64,000 nt of DNA, from positions 62,001-126,000 of the forward strand of contig CADEFN010000001.1 in assembly GCA_902826615.1 (NCBI GenBank). Reading direction: 5' to 3'. Source of the DNA: an uncultured Gemmatimonadota bacterium (GTDB taxonomy: Bacteria; Gemmatimonadota; Gemmatimonadetes; Gemmatimonadales; Gemmatimonadaceae). The notes beneath the pieces were generated by a model. The model was not told the DNA's origin and did not search any database. It saw only the letters and a list, made by a program, of their open reading frames with translations. The stretch's first letter is position 1; every line of letters begins with the position of its first letter. Position numbers and translations under genes: made by a program. Below, one piece after another: positions 17,229 through 26,489 of the stretch.

Positions 17229-18122
17229 ATGATTCGCACGATTCTCGTTCCCCTCGACGGGTCGCCTCTTGGCGATCGCGCCATCCCCCTGGCGGTACGG
17301 GTAGCCCGCTACCACGGTGCCCGTATTGCGCTGGTCACGGTGTACCCGGGGCCGACAGTGCTTCCACCCCCCATGCTCATGGTCGGCGATCCAGCCCTGG
17401 CCGCCGAGGAGCGGGCCGCGATGGAACGACGCCTGGAGCGCATCCGGCACCGAGTGGCACGTGCCACGCCCGTTCCCATCGAGCACTTCATTTCCGAAGG
17501 TACGGTGGTCGATGAACTCGAGAGCGCGGTGTTGAGAATGAAGCCCGACCTCGTGGTGATGAGCACCCATGGCCGCGGCGGCCTGACACGCGCCTGGCTG
17601 GGCAGTGTGGCCGAGGGGCTGCTGCGCCGTGTGCATGTGCCGGTCCTGCTGAATCGTGGGCGGCTCGAGAGCTCCGCACGGAGCGAGACCACTCTCCCTT
17701 TCACTCGTGTGCTGATCGGGCTCGACGGTACACCCGAGTCGGAGTCGGTGATCGACGAGGTGTTTCGGCTGATGGGAGACGCACCGTTTCACCTGACGCT
17801 CGCGCATGTCGTGAGCCCGGCGCCGGTGATGATGGCCAGCCTGGTCGATGAGCCCGCCATCGATCAGGTACGGACGCACTACCTCGAACCACTGGCGGCG
17901 CGCCTTCGCGATGCCAAACGATCAGTAACCGTGTTCGCCACCAGTCACAACAGTGCGGCGCGTGCCCTGGTGGAGCTTGCCGCCAGCGATCACTCCGATC
18001 TCATCGCGTTGCGCACCCACGGGCGACACGGCATTCCCCGGGTGGTCCTGGGCAGTGTGACCGACAAGGTGATCCGGATGGCGCGGGTACCGGTGCTGGT
18101 CCTGGCCAAACCGGGCGCCTAA
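17229..18122 (+). CDS. Tandem universal stress protein (two UspA domains)
   Basis: A 297-residue cytoplasmic protein made of two UspA domains, residues about 1-145 and 155-297. Each keeps the ATP-binding loop G-2x-G-9x-G(S/T): GRGGLTRAWLGSVAEGLL in the first and GRHGIPRVVLGSVTDKV in the second. Both open with the IL(V/I)xLDG strand. ATP-binding tandem Usps are usually induced under hypoxia or starvation. The stop TAA overlaps, tail to tail, the TAG stop of aroM, and both stops lie within one GCCTAACG word at 18117-18124. Confidence 0.92.
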   Translation: MIRTILVPLDGSPLGDRAIPLAVRVARYHGARIALVTVYPGPTVLPPPMLMVGDPALAAEERAAMERRLERIRHRVARATPVPIEHFISEGTVVDELESAVLRMKPDLVVMSTHGRGGLTRAWLGSVAEGLLRRVHVPVLLNRGRLESSARSETTLPFTRVLIGLDGTPESESVIDEVFRLMGDAPFHLTLAHVVSPAPVMMASLVDEPAIDQVRTHYLEPLAARLRDAKRSVTVFATSHNSAARALVELAASDHSDLIALRTHGRHGIPRVVLGSVTDKVIRMARVPVLVLAKPGA

Positions 18123-18835
18123 CGAACCAGCAACGCCGCGGCGGCGCGGGCGGAGATATCCTGCGCCGTCACCACCGGATGTCCACAACGGCGGGCAAAT
18201 TCTTCGGCATAGTGTTCGTCATGCCCCATGCAGTCGAGCACCACCACGTCGACATCGGCTTCTTTCATGGCACTGCTGGCGCGCATGATCTCGTCGTGGC
18301 GCACGGGTGAGGCCCACGTGACAAATGGCAGAAAGCCATCCGTGAGCCATTTGGCCGCGGCGGCCTTCATCTGCCCTTCCACCGGCGTCACCACGCCCAC
18401 TCGCTGACGCGGGCTGATGGCGGCCACCTCGCGCGGCACAATGCGACCGGGGAGCAACACCGGCACGTCGCACACACAGGGCGGAAAATCTCCCGCGCAC
18501 GCCACCACCACCGCCTGCGCGTATTCGTCGGCAAACTCGCGGGCGATGCGCTCCACCAGGGGATGGAGCCACTCGATCCCGATCTCGCGGGTCGATCCGT
18601 CCATCAGCCGCACCAGGAGGGGATACTCGGTGCGCCGCCGAGAGAGGTCGGAGATTTCATGCGGGTCCAGGCCATCGAGCGCCCCGCGCACGCGGACCCG
18701 TGCGTCCGGCGCACGCGCGCCAAATACCCGCTCCAGATCGGGGCGTGGCGACTGGCCGATGGTGATCACCCCCAGCACGGGCGGGCGATACCGGCTCTGG
18801 TTGTGGATGGTCAACGGCCACCTGCGCCCGAACAA
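18119..18835 (-). CDS. aroM: AroM family protein
   Basis: A 238-residue protein matching the AroM family, whose function is uncertain although the family is related to Asp/Glu/hydantoin racemase folds. Visible blocks are VLGVITIGQSPRPDL, GALDGLDPHEI, VVVACAGDFP with the conserved Cys, RVGVVTPVEGQM, VVVLDCMGHDEHYAEEF and the C-terminal ALLVR. The start is uncertain: TTG at 18835 has GTGAGG just upstream, and a second TTG at 18814 has AGGTGG. It lies 27 bp after the YtcJ-like amidohydrolase. Location near a hydantoinase suggests amide or hydantoin metabolism, but that is context only. Confidence 0.82.
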   Translation of the reverse strand: MFGRRWPLTIHNQSRYRPPVLGVITIGQSPRPDLERVFGARAPDARVRVRGALDGLDPHEISDLSRRRTEYPLLVRLMDGSTREIGIEWLHPLVERIAREFADEYAQAVVVACAGDFPPCVCDVPVLLPGRIVPREVAAISPRQRVGVVTPVEGQMKAAAAKWLTDGFLPFVTWASPVRHDEIMRASSAMKEADVDVVVLDCMGHDEHYAEEFARRCGHPVVTAQDISARAAAALLVR

Positions 18836-18862
18836 AACCTCACCAATGCCGTCCGCGAATGG

Positions 18863-20581
18863 TCAGGCCTCAAAACTAGTGCGTCCCCCTACCACCGTGC
18901 GGACCACCTTGATGTCCTTGATGGTGCTGGGTTCCACCTCTGCCGGAGACTTTGCCAGCATCACGAAGTCGGCGTATTTGCCCGCCGTGATCGATCCCTT
19001 GGTCTTCTCCTCGTAGGACGCGTAGGCACCGTTGAGTGTCGCGATGGTGAGCGCTTCGTTGAGACTCACCTTCTGGTTGGGCCCCCACTCACGCCCTCGA
19101 TAATCGCGACGGGTGACCATGCTCTGAATCGCCATCAGCGGTTCGAATGGTCCCGGGCCATAGTCTGACGCCCCGGGTGCCCGGATCCCCGAATCCAGGA
19201 ACGAACGGTGGGCAAACATCCACCGCAGTTTGTCATCCCCGTACTGCGACCACTTCTCGCCATGGTAGAACACATAGGTCCAGAACGGCGTGGGGATGGT
19301 CCCCGTCGCCTTGATCCGCCGCAGCAGATCGGGATTCACCTGCGTGCAGTGTTCGATGCGGTGCCGTCGATCCGGATGAGGCGACTTTGCCAATGTGCGT
19401 TCGTAGGCCTTGAGCACCATGTCGATGGCGACGTCGCCATTGGCGTGAATCCCCACCTGCCAGTTGGCATTGTGCGCGACCTCGACGGCCTCGTAGATGT
19501 CGTCCTGCGACATCGTCAGGATGCCGTAGTCGCTGGTGCCGACGTACGGCGTACTCATCCGCATGGTGCGCTCGGACGCTGACCCGTCGGCGGCGTATTT
19601 CACGCCACCCACCCGCACCCACTCGTTGCCAAACCCCGTGTAGACGCCGGCGTCACGCAGCTGGGGATAGGCCCCACCGCGGATCATCATGTAGGCACGA
19701 TGACGCAGCTCACCTTCGCGGTGAATGTCTTCGTAGGCGCGGATCTTTTCGCTGGAGGCACCCGCATCGTGGACACTGGTGAGTCCCACCTTTGCGAACT
19801 CCTGCGAGATGTGTTTCATCCCGTCGCGGGCACGGGTGCGGGCTTCGGCGGGACTGAACATGGCCCGGATACCAACGGGCGCAAACACCGCACGCGCCAG
19901 CTCCGCCACACGCCCGTTCAGTTCGCCACTGCTGTCACGAAAAAAGCGGCCGTGCTCCGGATCCTTTGTCGTTCGCGTGACGCCGGCCAGCTCAAAGGCT
20001 TTCGAGTTGTACCAGCTGGTGTGTCCCCCGCGATGATTCACCGACACCGGATGATTGGGGGCGATGTCGTCGAGGTGTTTGCGCGTGAGCTCGACATCGA
20101 GCTTGGTGTCATCAAACATCCACGCGTCCACCCACATGCCGGGGGGAGTTTGTGCCACTTTCTTCCGGATGTTTCCCTGCAACTCGGCCAACGTGCGAAC
20201 ATTGGCGTTCACGCCAAAGAGCTCGTTGACACCACTGGGATGGCAGTGGCAGTCAATGAAGCCCGGCGCCACAAACATCCCCCCGGCGTCCACCACGCGA
20301 GTGCGCGCGGTGGCCAGATTGCGGATGTCGGCCGACTTGCCCACCGCCAGAAAGCGGCCATCCTTCACGGCGAAGGCATCGGCGTTAGGCATCTCCGGGT
20401 CCGAGGTGTGCACCCGGGCATTCACCACCATCAGGTCGGCCTCGATGCCACTCCCGCGATTGGGCTGCTCTGGTGCGGGCTCGGCCCGGGCTGAGCGCGG
20501 AAAGGGAAGCCGGGAGATGCTGGCGGCTCCCGCGAGCAGGGCGCTGAACGAGAGGAATTCCTTGCGGCTGACGCGTGGCAT
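18863..20581 (-). CDS. Exported amidohydrolase (YtcJ-like)
   Basis: A 572-residue amidohydrolase superfamily member. The N-terminus (RVSRKEFLSFSALLAGAAS) resembles a Tat-type signal with an Arg-Lys pair. HCH metal ligands follow PGFIDCHCH, the NHRGGHTSWYNSKA block and the ADGSASERTMRM block are characteristic of YtcJ-type enzymes, and IHANGDVAID and RIEHCTQ carry the later His ligands. GASDYGPGPFEPL holds the catalytic Asp. The composite domain closes with GSITAGKYADFVMLAKSP. ATG at 20581 is chosen; the open frame continues to 20686 but without signal character. It is divergent from the dienelactone hydrolase gene and leads into aroM. Confidence 0.88.
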   Translation of the reverse strand: MPRVSRKEFLSFSALLAGAASISRLPFPRSARAEPAPEQPNRGSGIEADLMVVNARVHTSDPEMPNADAFAVKDGRFLAVGKSADIRNLATARTRVVDAGGMFVAPGFIDCHCHPSGVNELFGVNANVRTLAELQGNIRKKVAQTPPGMWVDAWMFDDTKLDVELTRKHLDDIAPNHPVSVNHRGGHTSWYNSKAFELAGVTRTTKDPEHGRFFRDSSGELNGRVAELARAVFAPVGIRAMFSPAEARTRARDGMKHISQEFAKVGLTSVHDAGASSEKIRAYEDIHREGELRHRAYMMIRGGAYPQLRDAGVYTGFGNEWVRVGGVKYAADGSASERTMRMSTPYVGTSDYGILTMSQDDIYEAVEVAHNANWQVGIHANGDVAIDMVLKAYERTLAKSPHPDRRHRIEHCTQVNPDLLRRIKATGTIPTPFWTYVFYHGEKWSQYGDDKLRWMFAHRSFLDSGIRAPGASDYGPGPFEPLMAIQSMVTRRDYRGREWGPNQKVSLNEALTIATLNGAYASYEEKTKGSITAGKYADFVMLAKSPAEVEPSTIKDIKVVRTVVGGRTSFEA

Positions 20582-20754
20582 GGGGTCGTCGGGACGGGGT
20601 GAGCGAAAATGCACCCCCGCGCCACGGCACGCGAGAGACGCGGACACCTTCTTCCTCACCGGTGCGGTTGCCGAGGGGTGGCCCATGTCGTAGTCTCAGA
20701 ATGCCGAAGTGTGTTGCGAGACCAACCCCGTTCCCTCCCCCCTCGAGCCAAGCC

Positions 20755-21756
20755 ATGCGCTCTTCCGTTCTCCTTCTTGCCCTGGCGGGCTGCACCTTCC
20801 AGAAGATTGCCCGCACGTCATCGGCCTCGGCCGACGACCACATGTCGCACATGAACGCCACCGATCTGCGCGCCCCGGTCGCCAGAAGTACTAACCCGAT
20901 GCAGCAAGGCATCGCGGGGCTCCCGGCGTCCAACGCCACGGCCGCCGCACGCCTGGCCGCGAGCCCGCGGCATGGCGAATGGGTCAAGTTCCCCGCGGAA
21001 CCGGGTTCGGCCGATTCCATCCAGGCCTGGGTGGTGATGCCCTCCACTGGGGCAAAAGCCCCGGTGGTGGTGGTGGTGCACGAGATCTTCGGGCTGGCCA
21101 CCTGGGTCCGTGGTGTGGCTGATCAGGTCGCTGCCGACGGATTTATCGCCATCGCCCCGGACTTTCTCTCGCGTGTTCGTGGAGGGCCCAGCACGGTGGA
21201 GCTCGCAGGCGACAGCGCACGAAAGCTCATCTCGGGAGTGAATGCGGCCGAGCGCAATCGGGTGATTACCGCGGCGGCAAACTATGCGATGATGTTGCCG
21301 TCGGCGAATCAGAAATACGGCGTGATCGGCTACTGCTGGGGCGGCCAGACCACCTTCATGCACTCCATTCATGGCGGCGTGAAGGGCTACGGCGGTGGCG
21401 TGGCCTTCTACGGCATGCCCTACACCAGCGGCGGCCAGCCGGCCACGGCGACAACGGCTGCGGTGCCGGCAACGATTGTCTCCGACTCACTCGCGAAGAT
21501 CAAAACGCCGATCATGCTGCTCAACGGGTCGAAAGACGCGCGCATTGCCGCCGCCATGCCAGCGCTCGACTCGATGATGAAGGCGCTCAAGAAGAACTAT
21601 GTCGGTGTGAACTACGAGGGCGCCGTGCACGGTTTCCTTCGCGCCCAGAACGACCCCAAGACGCAGCGTGATGAAGCCGAGGAGGCTGCCAATCTTGCGG
21701 CCACGAAGGATGGCTGGCCGAAGACGATTGCGTTCCTCAAGGCGAATCTCAAGTAG
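20755..21756 (+). CDS. Dienelactone hydrolase family lipoprotein
   Basis: A 333-residue alpha/beta hydrolase with a lipoprotein signal (LLLALAGC, Cys13). The catalytic triad of the dienelactone hydrolase family is visible: Cys in GYCWGG, Asp in NGSKDARI and His in GAVHGF. The Glu-containing VVVHEIFGL strand after the first beta strand also fits. Such enzymes hydrolyse lactones and esters. The initiating ATG at 20755 is at the start of the signal; the upstream open frame is not signal-like. A Met- and His-rich segment (DDHMSHMN) follows the lipobox. No co-directional partner gene is adjacent. Confidence 0.87.
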   Translation: MRSSVLLLALAGCTFQKIARTSSASADDHMSHMNATDLRAPVARSTNPMQQGIAGLPASNATAAARLAASPRHGEWVKFPAEPGSADSIQAWVVMPSTGAKAPVVVVVHEIFGLATWVRGVADQVAADGFIAIAPDFLSRVRGGPSTVELAGDSARKLISGVNAAERNRVITAAANYAMMLPSANQKYGVIGYCWGGQTTFMHSIHGGVKGYGGGVAFYGMPYTSGGQPATATTAAVPATIVSDSLAKIKTPIMLLNGSKDARIAAAMPALDSMMKALKKNYVGVNYEGAVHGFLRAQNDPKTQRDEAEEAANLAATKDGWPKTIAFLKANLK

Positions 21757-21797
21757 GACGGCAGATGGCAGAGGGGCCTCCCGAGTGCCCCTCTTGC

Positions 21798-22811
21798 CTA
21801 ACGCTTCGACGCCATCAGCGACTTGGCAATCATGGCATGCACGCCCACGTTGCCGTCCACCAGCTGGGTGATCCGCAGATCGACGGCCATGCTTGTCAGC
21901 TGGTAGGCCTGGGTTTGTGTCAGGCCCGCGCGCGACATCAGGAACTGCACCGTGTTCTTCAGGCAGATCTGCGTGGCCACGGTGAGATCCTTGTCCATCC
22001 CCATGGTGATCCAGTGGGTCCGGGTCTCGCCTAACGGCCACTCCAGCTTCATGTCCTTGCGCACCGTGAGCTGCAGTTTCCCGGTGAGCGACGTCTCGAT
22101 CGCCGTGATGTCCACTTCACCATCGCCCTGCGCCGCGTGGCCATCCCCCACCTCGAACAGGGCCCCCGGCACATGCACGGGGATGTACAGCGTGGTGCCG
22201 GCCACGAGTTCCTTGTTGTCCAGGTTCCCCGCGTGAATATCAGGGGGCGCTGAGCTCACACGCCCACGTGCCGGCGGTGGTGCAACACCCATGCTCCCGA
22301 AGAATGGAGCGAGCGGAATGGTGAGTCCCGCGAACTCGGCCGTCATCTTCTTGCGGTCCATCGGGATGATGGTGGTCGTCGGTCGCTCACAGAGCTCGCG
22401 CATGAACCCCTGGCAGCCGTTGTAGCCATAGGCAATCGGCAGACCGATCGAGAGCACCTTCACTTCCAGTACATCACCGGGCTCGGCGCCCTCCACATAG
22501 ACAGGGCCGGTGAGGATGTGTCCGCCAGGTCCCCGGTCCGTCACCTGCTCGACAATGGCACGGAGCGACGCCTGCACATCGGCTGCGGGAAGACCGGCTG
22601 CTTCGAGTCGTTGGGGGGTGCTGGTCAGCATCGTCTCGACGTCGATGATGTCCCCGGACTTGATGCGGAGCGCGGGTTTGGCGTCGGCCCAGTAGTAGCC
22701 GTAGACCACCGTCTGGGGTGTTGCGGGAAGACGATGGGTCTGTTGACCCGCTGCCTGACGAGTGATCAGCGCTGCACCGACCACGAGAGACCACGCCGCT
22801 ACCTGTTTCAT
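21798..22811 (-). CDS. Secreted acetamidase/formamidase family protein
   Basis: A 337-residue exported protein with a signal peptide (VVGAALITRQAAGQ). It matches the FmdA/AmdA acetamidase family: TGPVYVEGAEPGDVLEVKV, GDGHAAQGDGEVDITAIET with the metal-binding His and Asp, and the C-terminal LTVATQICLKNTVQFL segment. Family members hydrolyse short-chain amides with zinc or calcium. It is the last gene of a minus-strand run with tesB and a serine hydrolase, and its TAG stop is in a CGTTAGG word at 21797-21803. Confidence 0.85.
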   Translation of the reverse strand: MKQVAAWSLVVGAALITRQAAGQQTHRLPATPQTVVYGYYWADAKPALRIKSGDIIDVETMLTSTPQRLEAAGLPAADVQASLRAIVEQVTDRGPGGHILTGPVYVEGAEPGDVLEVKVLSIGLPIAYGYNGCQGFMRELCERPTTTIIPMDRKKMTAEFAGLTIPLAPFFGSMGVAPPPARGRVSSAPPDIHAGNLDNKELVAGTTLYIPVHVPGALFEVGDGHAAQGDGEVDITAIETSLTGKLQLTVRKDMKLEWPLGETRTHWITMGMDKDLTVATQICLKNTVQFLMSRAGLTQTQAYQLTSMAVDLRITQLVDGNVGVHAMIAKSLMASKR

Positions 22812-22859
22812 GAGATGTCCTGGGTTGTGTCTCTGATCGGCGCACGTGCACGCCGAGTG

Positions 22860-23720
22860 TCATGGCCTGAGTCGCAATAAACCTTCTTGCGTAACGGAGG
22901 CCACCAGTGTTCCGCTGCGTGTGTACACCGAGCCGCGCGCAAAACCTCGTGCGCCCGCCGCAACCGGGCTGTCCATCACGTACAACAGCCAGTCGTCCAC
23001 ACGAAATGGCCGGTGCAACCACAACGCGTGATCCAGCGACGCCATCTGCAGCCCGGGGGACCGGTAGGAGAGACCGTGCGGGAGCAACGCCGTGGTGATC
23101 AATCCATAGTCCGACGCATAGGCCAGCACCGCGTGATGCACCATCTGATCGGCCGGCAAAGCACCGAGTGCCCTGAACCAGACGTAGCGCCGAGCTTCCC
23201 GTGGAGGGGCCGAAGCGAACGGCAGCATCGGATCTACCGGGCGGAAGTCGATCGGACGGTCCTGCGTGAGTACACTGCGCAGCGGCTCCGGAATACGGTC
23301 CGCCATCTCGCGAATCAGATCCAGTTCGCGCGGCAGCGACTCGGGGTCGGGCACGGTTGGCATGTCCGTCTGGTGTTCCGGCCCCGGCTCTTCGACGTGA
23401 AATGACGCGGACAAGTTGAAGATTGCCTGCCCATGCTGGATCGCTGTCACACGCCGGGTGGTGAAGCTCTTGCCGTCGCGGAGCCGGTCCACGAAGTACA
23501 CAATGGGTGCGGCCAGATCACCGGGCAGGATGAAATAGCCGTGGACCGAGTGCGCCTCGCGCTCCTCGACGGTCCGGCGCGCGGCGACCAGCGCCTGCGC
23601 GAACACCTGCCCGCCAAACACGCGACCCGTGCCCAGGTCCCGGTTCTGCCCACGATAGATGTTGACCTCGAGGGGTTCGAGGTCGAGCAGTGCCAGCAAC
23701 GGCTCAGTCGCTTCGCTCAT
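22860..23720 (-). CDS. tesB: Acyl-CoA thioesterase II
   Basis: A 286-residue double-hotdog thioesterase that hydrolyses medium- and long-chain acyl-CoA. Typical blocks are GQNRDLGTGRVFGGQVFAQAL, SVHGYFILPGD, YFVDRLRDGKSFTTRRVTAIQ in the first repeat, and the DYGLITTALLPHG, MASLDHALWLHRPFRVDDWLLY and GARGFARGSVYTRSGTLVASVTQEGLLR blocks in the second, which hold the Asp, Thr and Gln catalytic residues. ATG at 23720 is preferred over an upstream alternative at 23741. It is 28 bp from the upstream serine hydrolase gene. Confidence 0.93.
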   Translation of the reverse strand: MSEATEPLLALLDLEPLEVNIYRGQNRDLGTGRVFGGQVFAQALVAARRTVEEREAHSVHGYFILPGDLAAPIVYFVDRLRDGKSFTTRRVTAIQHGQAIFNLSASFHVEEPGPEHQTDMPTVPDPESLPRELDLIREMADRIPEPLRSVLTQDRPIDFRPVDPMLPFASAPPREARRYVWFRALGALPADQMVHHAVLAYASDYGLITTALLPHGLSYRSPGLQMASLDHALWLHRPFRVDDWLLYVMDSPVAAGARGFARGSVYTRSGTLVASVTQEGLLRLRP

Positions 23721-23748
23721 GATGTGAGAGCCCGCGCGCAAATGCCGG

Positions 23749-25014
23749 TCATCGGCGTGGCTCCACCAATGCCTGGTAGACGAGCGTGGGGAACTTGTCG
23801 CGGATGTCGGACTGGTTAGGCAGCATCTGGATCATGAAGACGATGACCAGGCGCTCCTTTGGATCGATCTTGTACACGGTTGCATAAGCGCCACCCCAGC
23901 CGTACGTGCCCTGCGACGCGAAGCCATCGGCGCCAGCCCGCTGCGCCACCGAGAAGCCAAGCCCGAAACCCATACCGGTGTTGCCGTACAGTCCCCCCAA
24001 CTGGTCGGTCGACATCACGTCGATGGTTTTGGGACTCAGGAGGCGCGTACCGTCCAGCGTTCCGCCGTTGAGCAGCATCTGTAGAAAGCGCCCATAATCT
24101 CGTGCGGTGGAGAGCAGCCCTGCACCACCGGCAAAGTTGCGGCGCGGCCCATCCAGATAGTGCCCCTGTCCGCGGGCTCCATCCTCCGCCCGTACCGCGC
24201 GCCCATCAGGGCCGCTCTTGTAGACGGCGCTGAGACGCGGGGCCTTGTCGCGCGGGAGAAAGAAGTGGGTGTCGCGCATGCCTAACGGCTCGGTGATTTT
24301 GGTTCGGACAAACTCGTCCAGCGAGAGCCCCGACACCTTTTCCACCACGCAGCCCAGAATGTCGGTGTTGTACCCATACACAAATGCGGCGCCCGGCTGC
24401 GACACAAAAGGGAGTGTGGCGAGACGCTCCATCGTGGTGCAGACACCTTCGTCCTTGTCGGCCGTGTACCACCCGAAGCCGGCCGCCGGGCCGAGTCCCT
24501 GCGCCTGGTACCTGGCACTCACCTTTGCATCGGTGCCATAGGAAATACCGGCGGTGTGCGTGAGCAGATCGAAGATCGTGATCGCTCGGCGCGCCGGGAC
24601 AATCGAATCCGCGGTCACGGCGACCGTGGTGCGTGCATAGGCGGGAATAAAACGGCTCACCGGATCGCCTAACGCGATTCGTCCCTCCTCGACCAGCATC
24701 ATGATGGCGGTGCTGGTGATCGCCTTGCTCTGGGATGCGATTCGGAAGATGGCGTCAGGAGTCATCTGTCGCCCTGCTTCCTTGTCGCTCCACCCGACTG
24801 CGCGTTCGTAGACCACCGCGCCATCGCGCAGCACGAGTCCCACCGCTCCGGCGATCGAGCCATCATCAACTCGCGCCTGGAGTGCGCGATCGATACGCGC
24901 CAATCGCTCGGCCGAGAACCCTGTTGCGGTGGCTGGACGCCGGGCCCGGGCGGGCTGGGCGCTGACCACCATTGGGGCCAGGACGCACAAGGCCAATGCG
25001 AGAGATCTGGTCAT
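23749..25014 (-). CDS. Secreted serine hydrolase, class C beta-lactamase fold
   Basis: A 421-residue exported esterase or peptidase of the penicillin-binding-like family. The signal peptide is LALALCVLAPMVVSAQ. The nucleophile motif SQSK (SxxK) is near residue 94, YGYNTD occupies the place of the YxN motif, and GTYGWGGAYAT takes the place of the KTG-type third motif. The fold and motifs match EstB-like esterases better than true beta-lactamases. ATG at 25014 is chosen because the 13 residues upstream are not signal-like. The gene is divergent from yceI and shares the 25015-25133 spacer. Confidence 0.88.
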   Translation of the reverse strand: MTRSLALALCVLAPMVVSAQPARARRPATATGFSAERLARIDRALQARVDDGSIAGAVGLVLRDGAVVYERAVGWSDKEAGRQMTPDAIFRIASQSKAITSTAIMMLVEEGRIALGDPVSRFIPAYARTTVAVTADSIVPARRAITIFDLLTHTAGISYGTDAKVSARYQAQGLGPAAGFGWYTADKDEGVCTTMERLATLPFVSQPGAAFVYGYNTDILGCVVEKVSGLSLDEFVRTKITEPLGMRDTHFFLPRDKAPRLSAVYKSGPDGRAVRAEDGARGQGHYLDGPRRNFAGGAGLLSTARDYGRFLQMLLNGGTLDGTRLLSPKTIDVMSTDQLGGLYGNTGMGFGLGFSVAQRAGADGFASQGTYGWGGAYATVYKIDPKERLVIVFMIQMLPNQSDIRDKFPTLVYQALVEPRR

Positions 25015-25076
25015 GTCGTTGACGGGTGAAAGAAGCGACCAAGAGCATAGCACCCTTCAACAGGGACAGTCGGCCC

Positions 25077-25104
25077 TTGACAGTATCTCAGTGCTAAGTA
25101 ATTT
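25077..25104 (+). promoter_or_regulatory. Sigma-70-like promoter of yceI
   Basis: A perfect -35 box TTGACA (25077-25082) is followed after 16 bp by TAATTT (25099-25104), 30 bp before the yceI ATG. The segment is strikingly AT-rich for this genome. A TCTCA/TGAGA inverted pair at 25087-25091 and about 25109-25114 brackets the -10 region and could be an operator, though the arms between match only partly. Confidence 0.6.
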
Positions 25105-25133
25105 ATAAGTGAGACTTCTACCACGAGCTGACC

Positions 25134-25661
25134 ATGACTACCTGGAACATTGATCCTTCCCACTCGACCGTCGGATTTTCCGTCAAGCATCTCATGATCT
25201 CCACGGTTCGGGGTCGTTTTGCTGACTTCTCCGGCCAAATCGCCCTCGATGAGGCCAATCCCGCCGCTTCTTCCGTGAACGTGTCAATCACCGCGAGCTC
25301 GGTCGACACCCGCGCCGATCAGCGCGACGGGCACCTGCGGTCGCCGGACTTCTTTGACGTCGAGAACCACCCCAAGCTCACCTTTGTCAGCAAGCGTGTC
25401 GATGGAGACCTGGGCGGCGACTTCAAGGTGGTGGGCGACCTGACCATCCGCGGCATCACGCGCGAGGTCACCCTCAGTGCGTCGTACGACGGCGCTGGCA
25501 AGGATCCCTGGGGCAACGAGCGCCGCGCCTTCTCGGCCAGCACCAAGATCAACCGCGAGGACTTCGGCCTCAACTGGAACCAGGCCCTCGAAGCGGGTGG
25601 GCTGCTGGTCAGCAAGGATGTGAAGATCGAGATCGAGTCCCAGTTCGTGAAGGCCGCGTAA
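25134..25661 (+). CDS. YceI family protein
   Basis: A 175-residue protein of the YceI lipocalin-like family, which binds isoprenoid-type lipids. The opening TTWNIDPSHSTVGFSVKHLMIS is diagnostic, followed by VRGRFADFSGQIALDE, RDGHLRSPDFFDVENHPKLTF and VGDLTIRGITREVTL. There is no signal peptide, so this copy is cytoplasmic, unlike some relatives. It is preceded by the best sigma-70-like promoter in the window and is probably monocistronic. Confidence 0.92.
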   Translation: MTTWNIDPSHSTVGFSVKHLMISTVRGRFADFSGQIALDEANPAASSVNVSITASSVDTRADQRDGHLRSPDFFDVENHPKLTFVSKRVDGDLGGDFKVVGDLTIRGITREVTLSASYDGAGKDPWGNERRAFSASTKINREDFGLNWNQALEAGGLLVSKDVKIEIESQFVKAA

Positions 25662-25799
25662 GACCGCGGCGCGCAAGCGCTGTCGCCGGGTTGGTGCAGC
25701 GGATGGGATGAGTCAGCGGGTCCGTGTGATCGCACACACAGTGCCTTTGTTGGAGCGGCCCTTGTGCGGTCACACGATACGGTGGCAGCGTTCTCATCG

Positions 25800-26363
25800 A
25801 TGAGCGACATCGAAGAACTCTCACGGCAGTTTCATGAAAACCGTGACCATGCCGAACGGCTGGCCGGGGGCATGTCGCATTTCCAGTTCAACTGGCGCGC
25901 CGGGCCTGAGCGCTGGTCGATCGCCGAGTGTCTCCAGCATCTGAATACCACGGAGTATCTTGTTCTCAAGACTGCGCGGCCCATCATCGATGCCGCCAAG
26001 GCGAAGGGCGTCACCGGAACGGGCCCATTCAGGTACGGTTGGTTCAGCACCTGGTTCGAGGGGCAGATGGAGCCGCCGCCCAAGCGGGCGTTCAAGGCCC
26101 CGGCGGCCTTCGCCATCACTCCGGGGTCCTCCTTTGACCGGGACAAAACGCTGGCCGACTTCGCGGCCGTCGGGTCGAAGTTTCAGGAATGCCTGGAGCT
26201 ATCGCGCGGACTCGACCTCAAGCGCATCAAGGTGCCTTCGGCGGCGATGTCGCTGATCAAGCTGCCGTTAGGCGCCACCTTCCGGATCCAGGCGGCGCAC
26301 GAGCGGCGTCATCTCTGGCAAGCGGAACAGGTGCGGAAGGACCCCAAGTTTCCGCGGGTCTAG
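25800..26363 (+). CDS. DinB family protein
   Basis: A 187-residue four-helix-bundle protein of the DinB superfamily, putative metal-dependent enzymes often tied to thiol transfer or stress. The three His ligands are visible in LQHLNTTEY (near residue 46) and in AAHERRHLWQ near the C-terminus. RWSIAECLQHL is the usual first motif. ATG at 25800 is preferred to an in-frame upstream start at 25764. The chemistry is not known. The 138-bp gap upstream holds no recognisable signal. Confidence 0.8.
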   Translation: MSDIEELSRQFHENRDHAERLAGGMSHFQFNWRAGPERWSIAECLQHLNTTEYLVLKTARPIIDAAKAKGVTGTGPFRYGWFSTWFEGQMEPPPKRAFKAPAAFAITPGSSFDRDKTLADFAAVGSKFQECLELSRGLDLKRIKVPSAAMSLIKLPLGATFRIQAAHERRHLWQAEQVRKDPKFPRV

Positions 26364-26489
26364 GAGCGGAGCGTTTCGACCTCAATCGCAAGAAACGTCA
26401 ACTGCGGCTTGCGAGTCTGGCGACATGACACGATTCTGGGCACGGCGATGCGGACAACACGTGTTGCCCCCACTTCAGCTGCGCTGCCC

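Noticed and set aside
25662-25799. Possible palindrome GTGTGATCGCACAC between yceI and the DinB-like gene
   Set aside because: The arms do not match fully and no second copy was seen.
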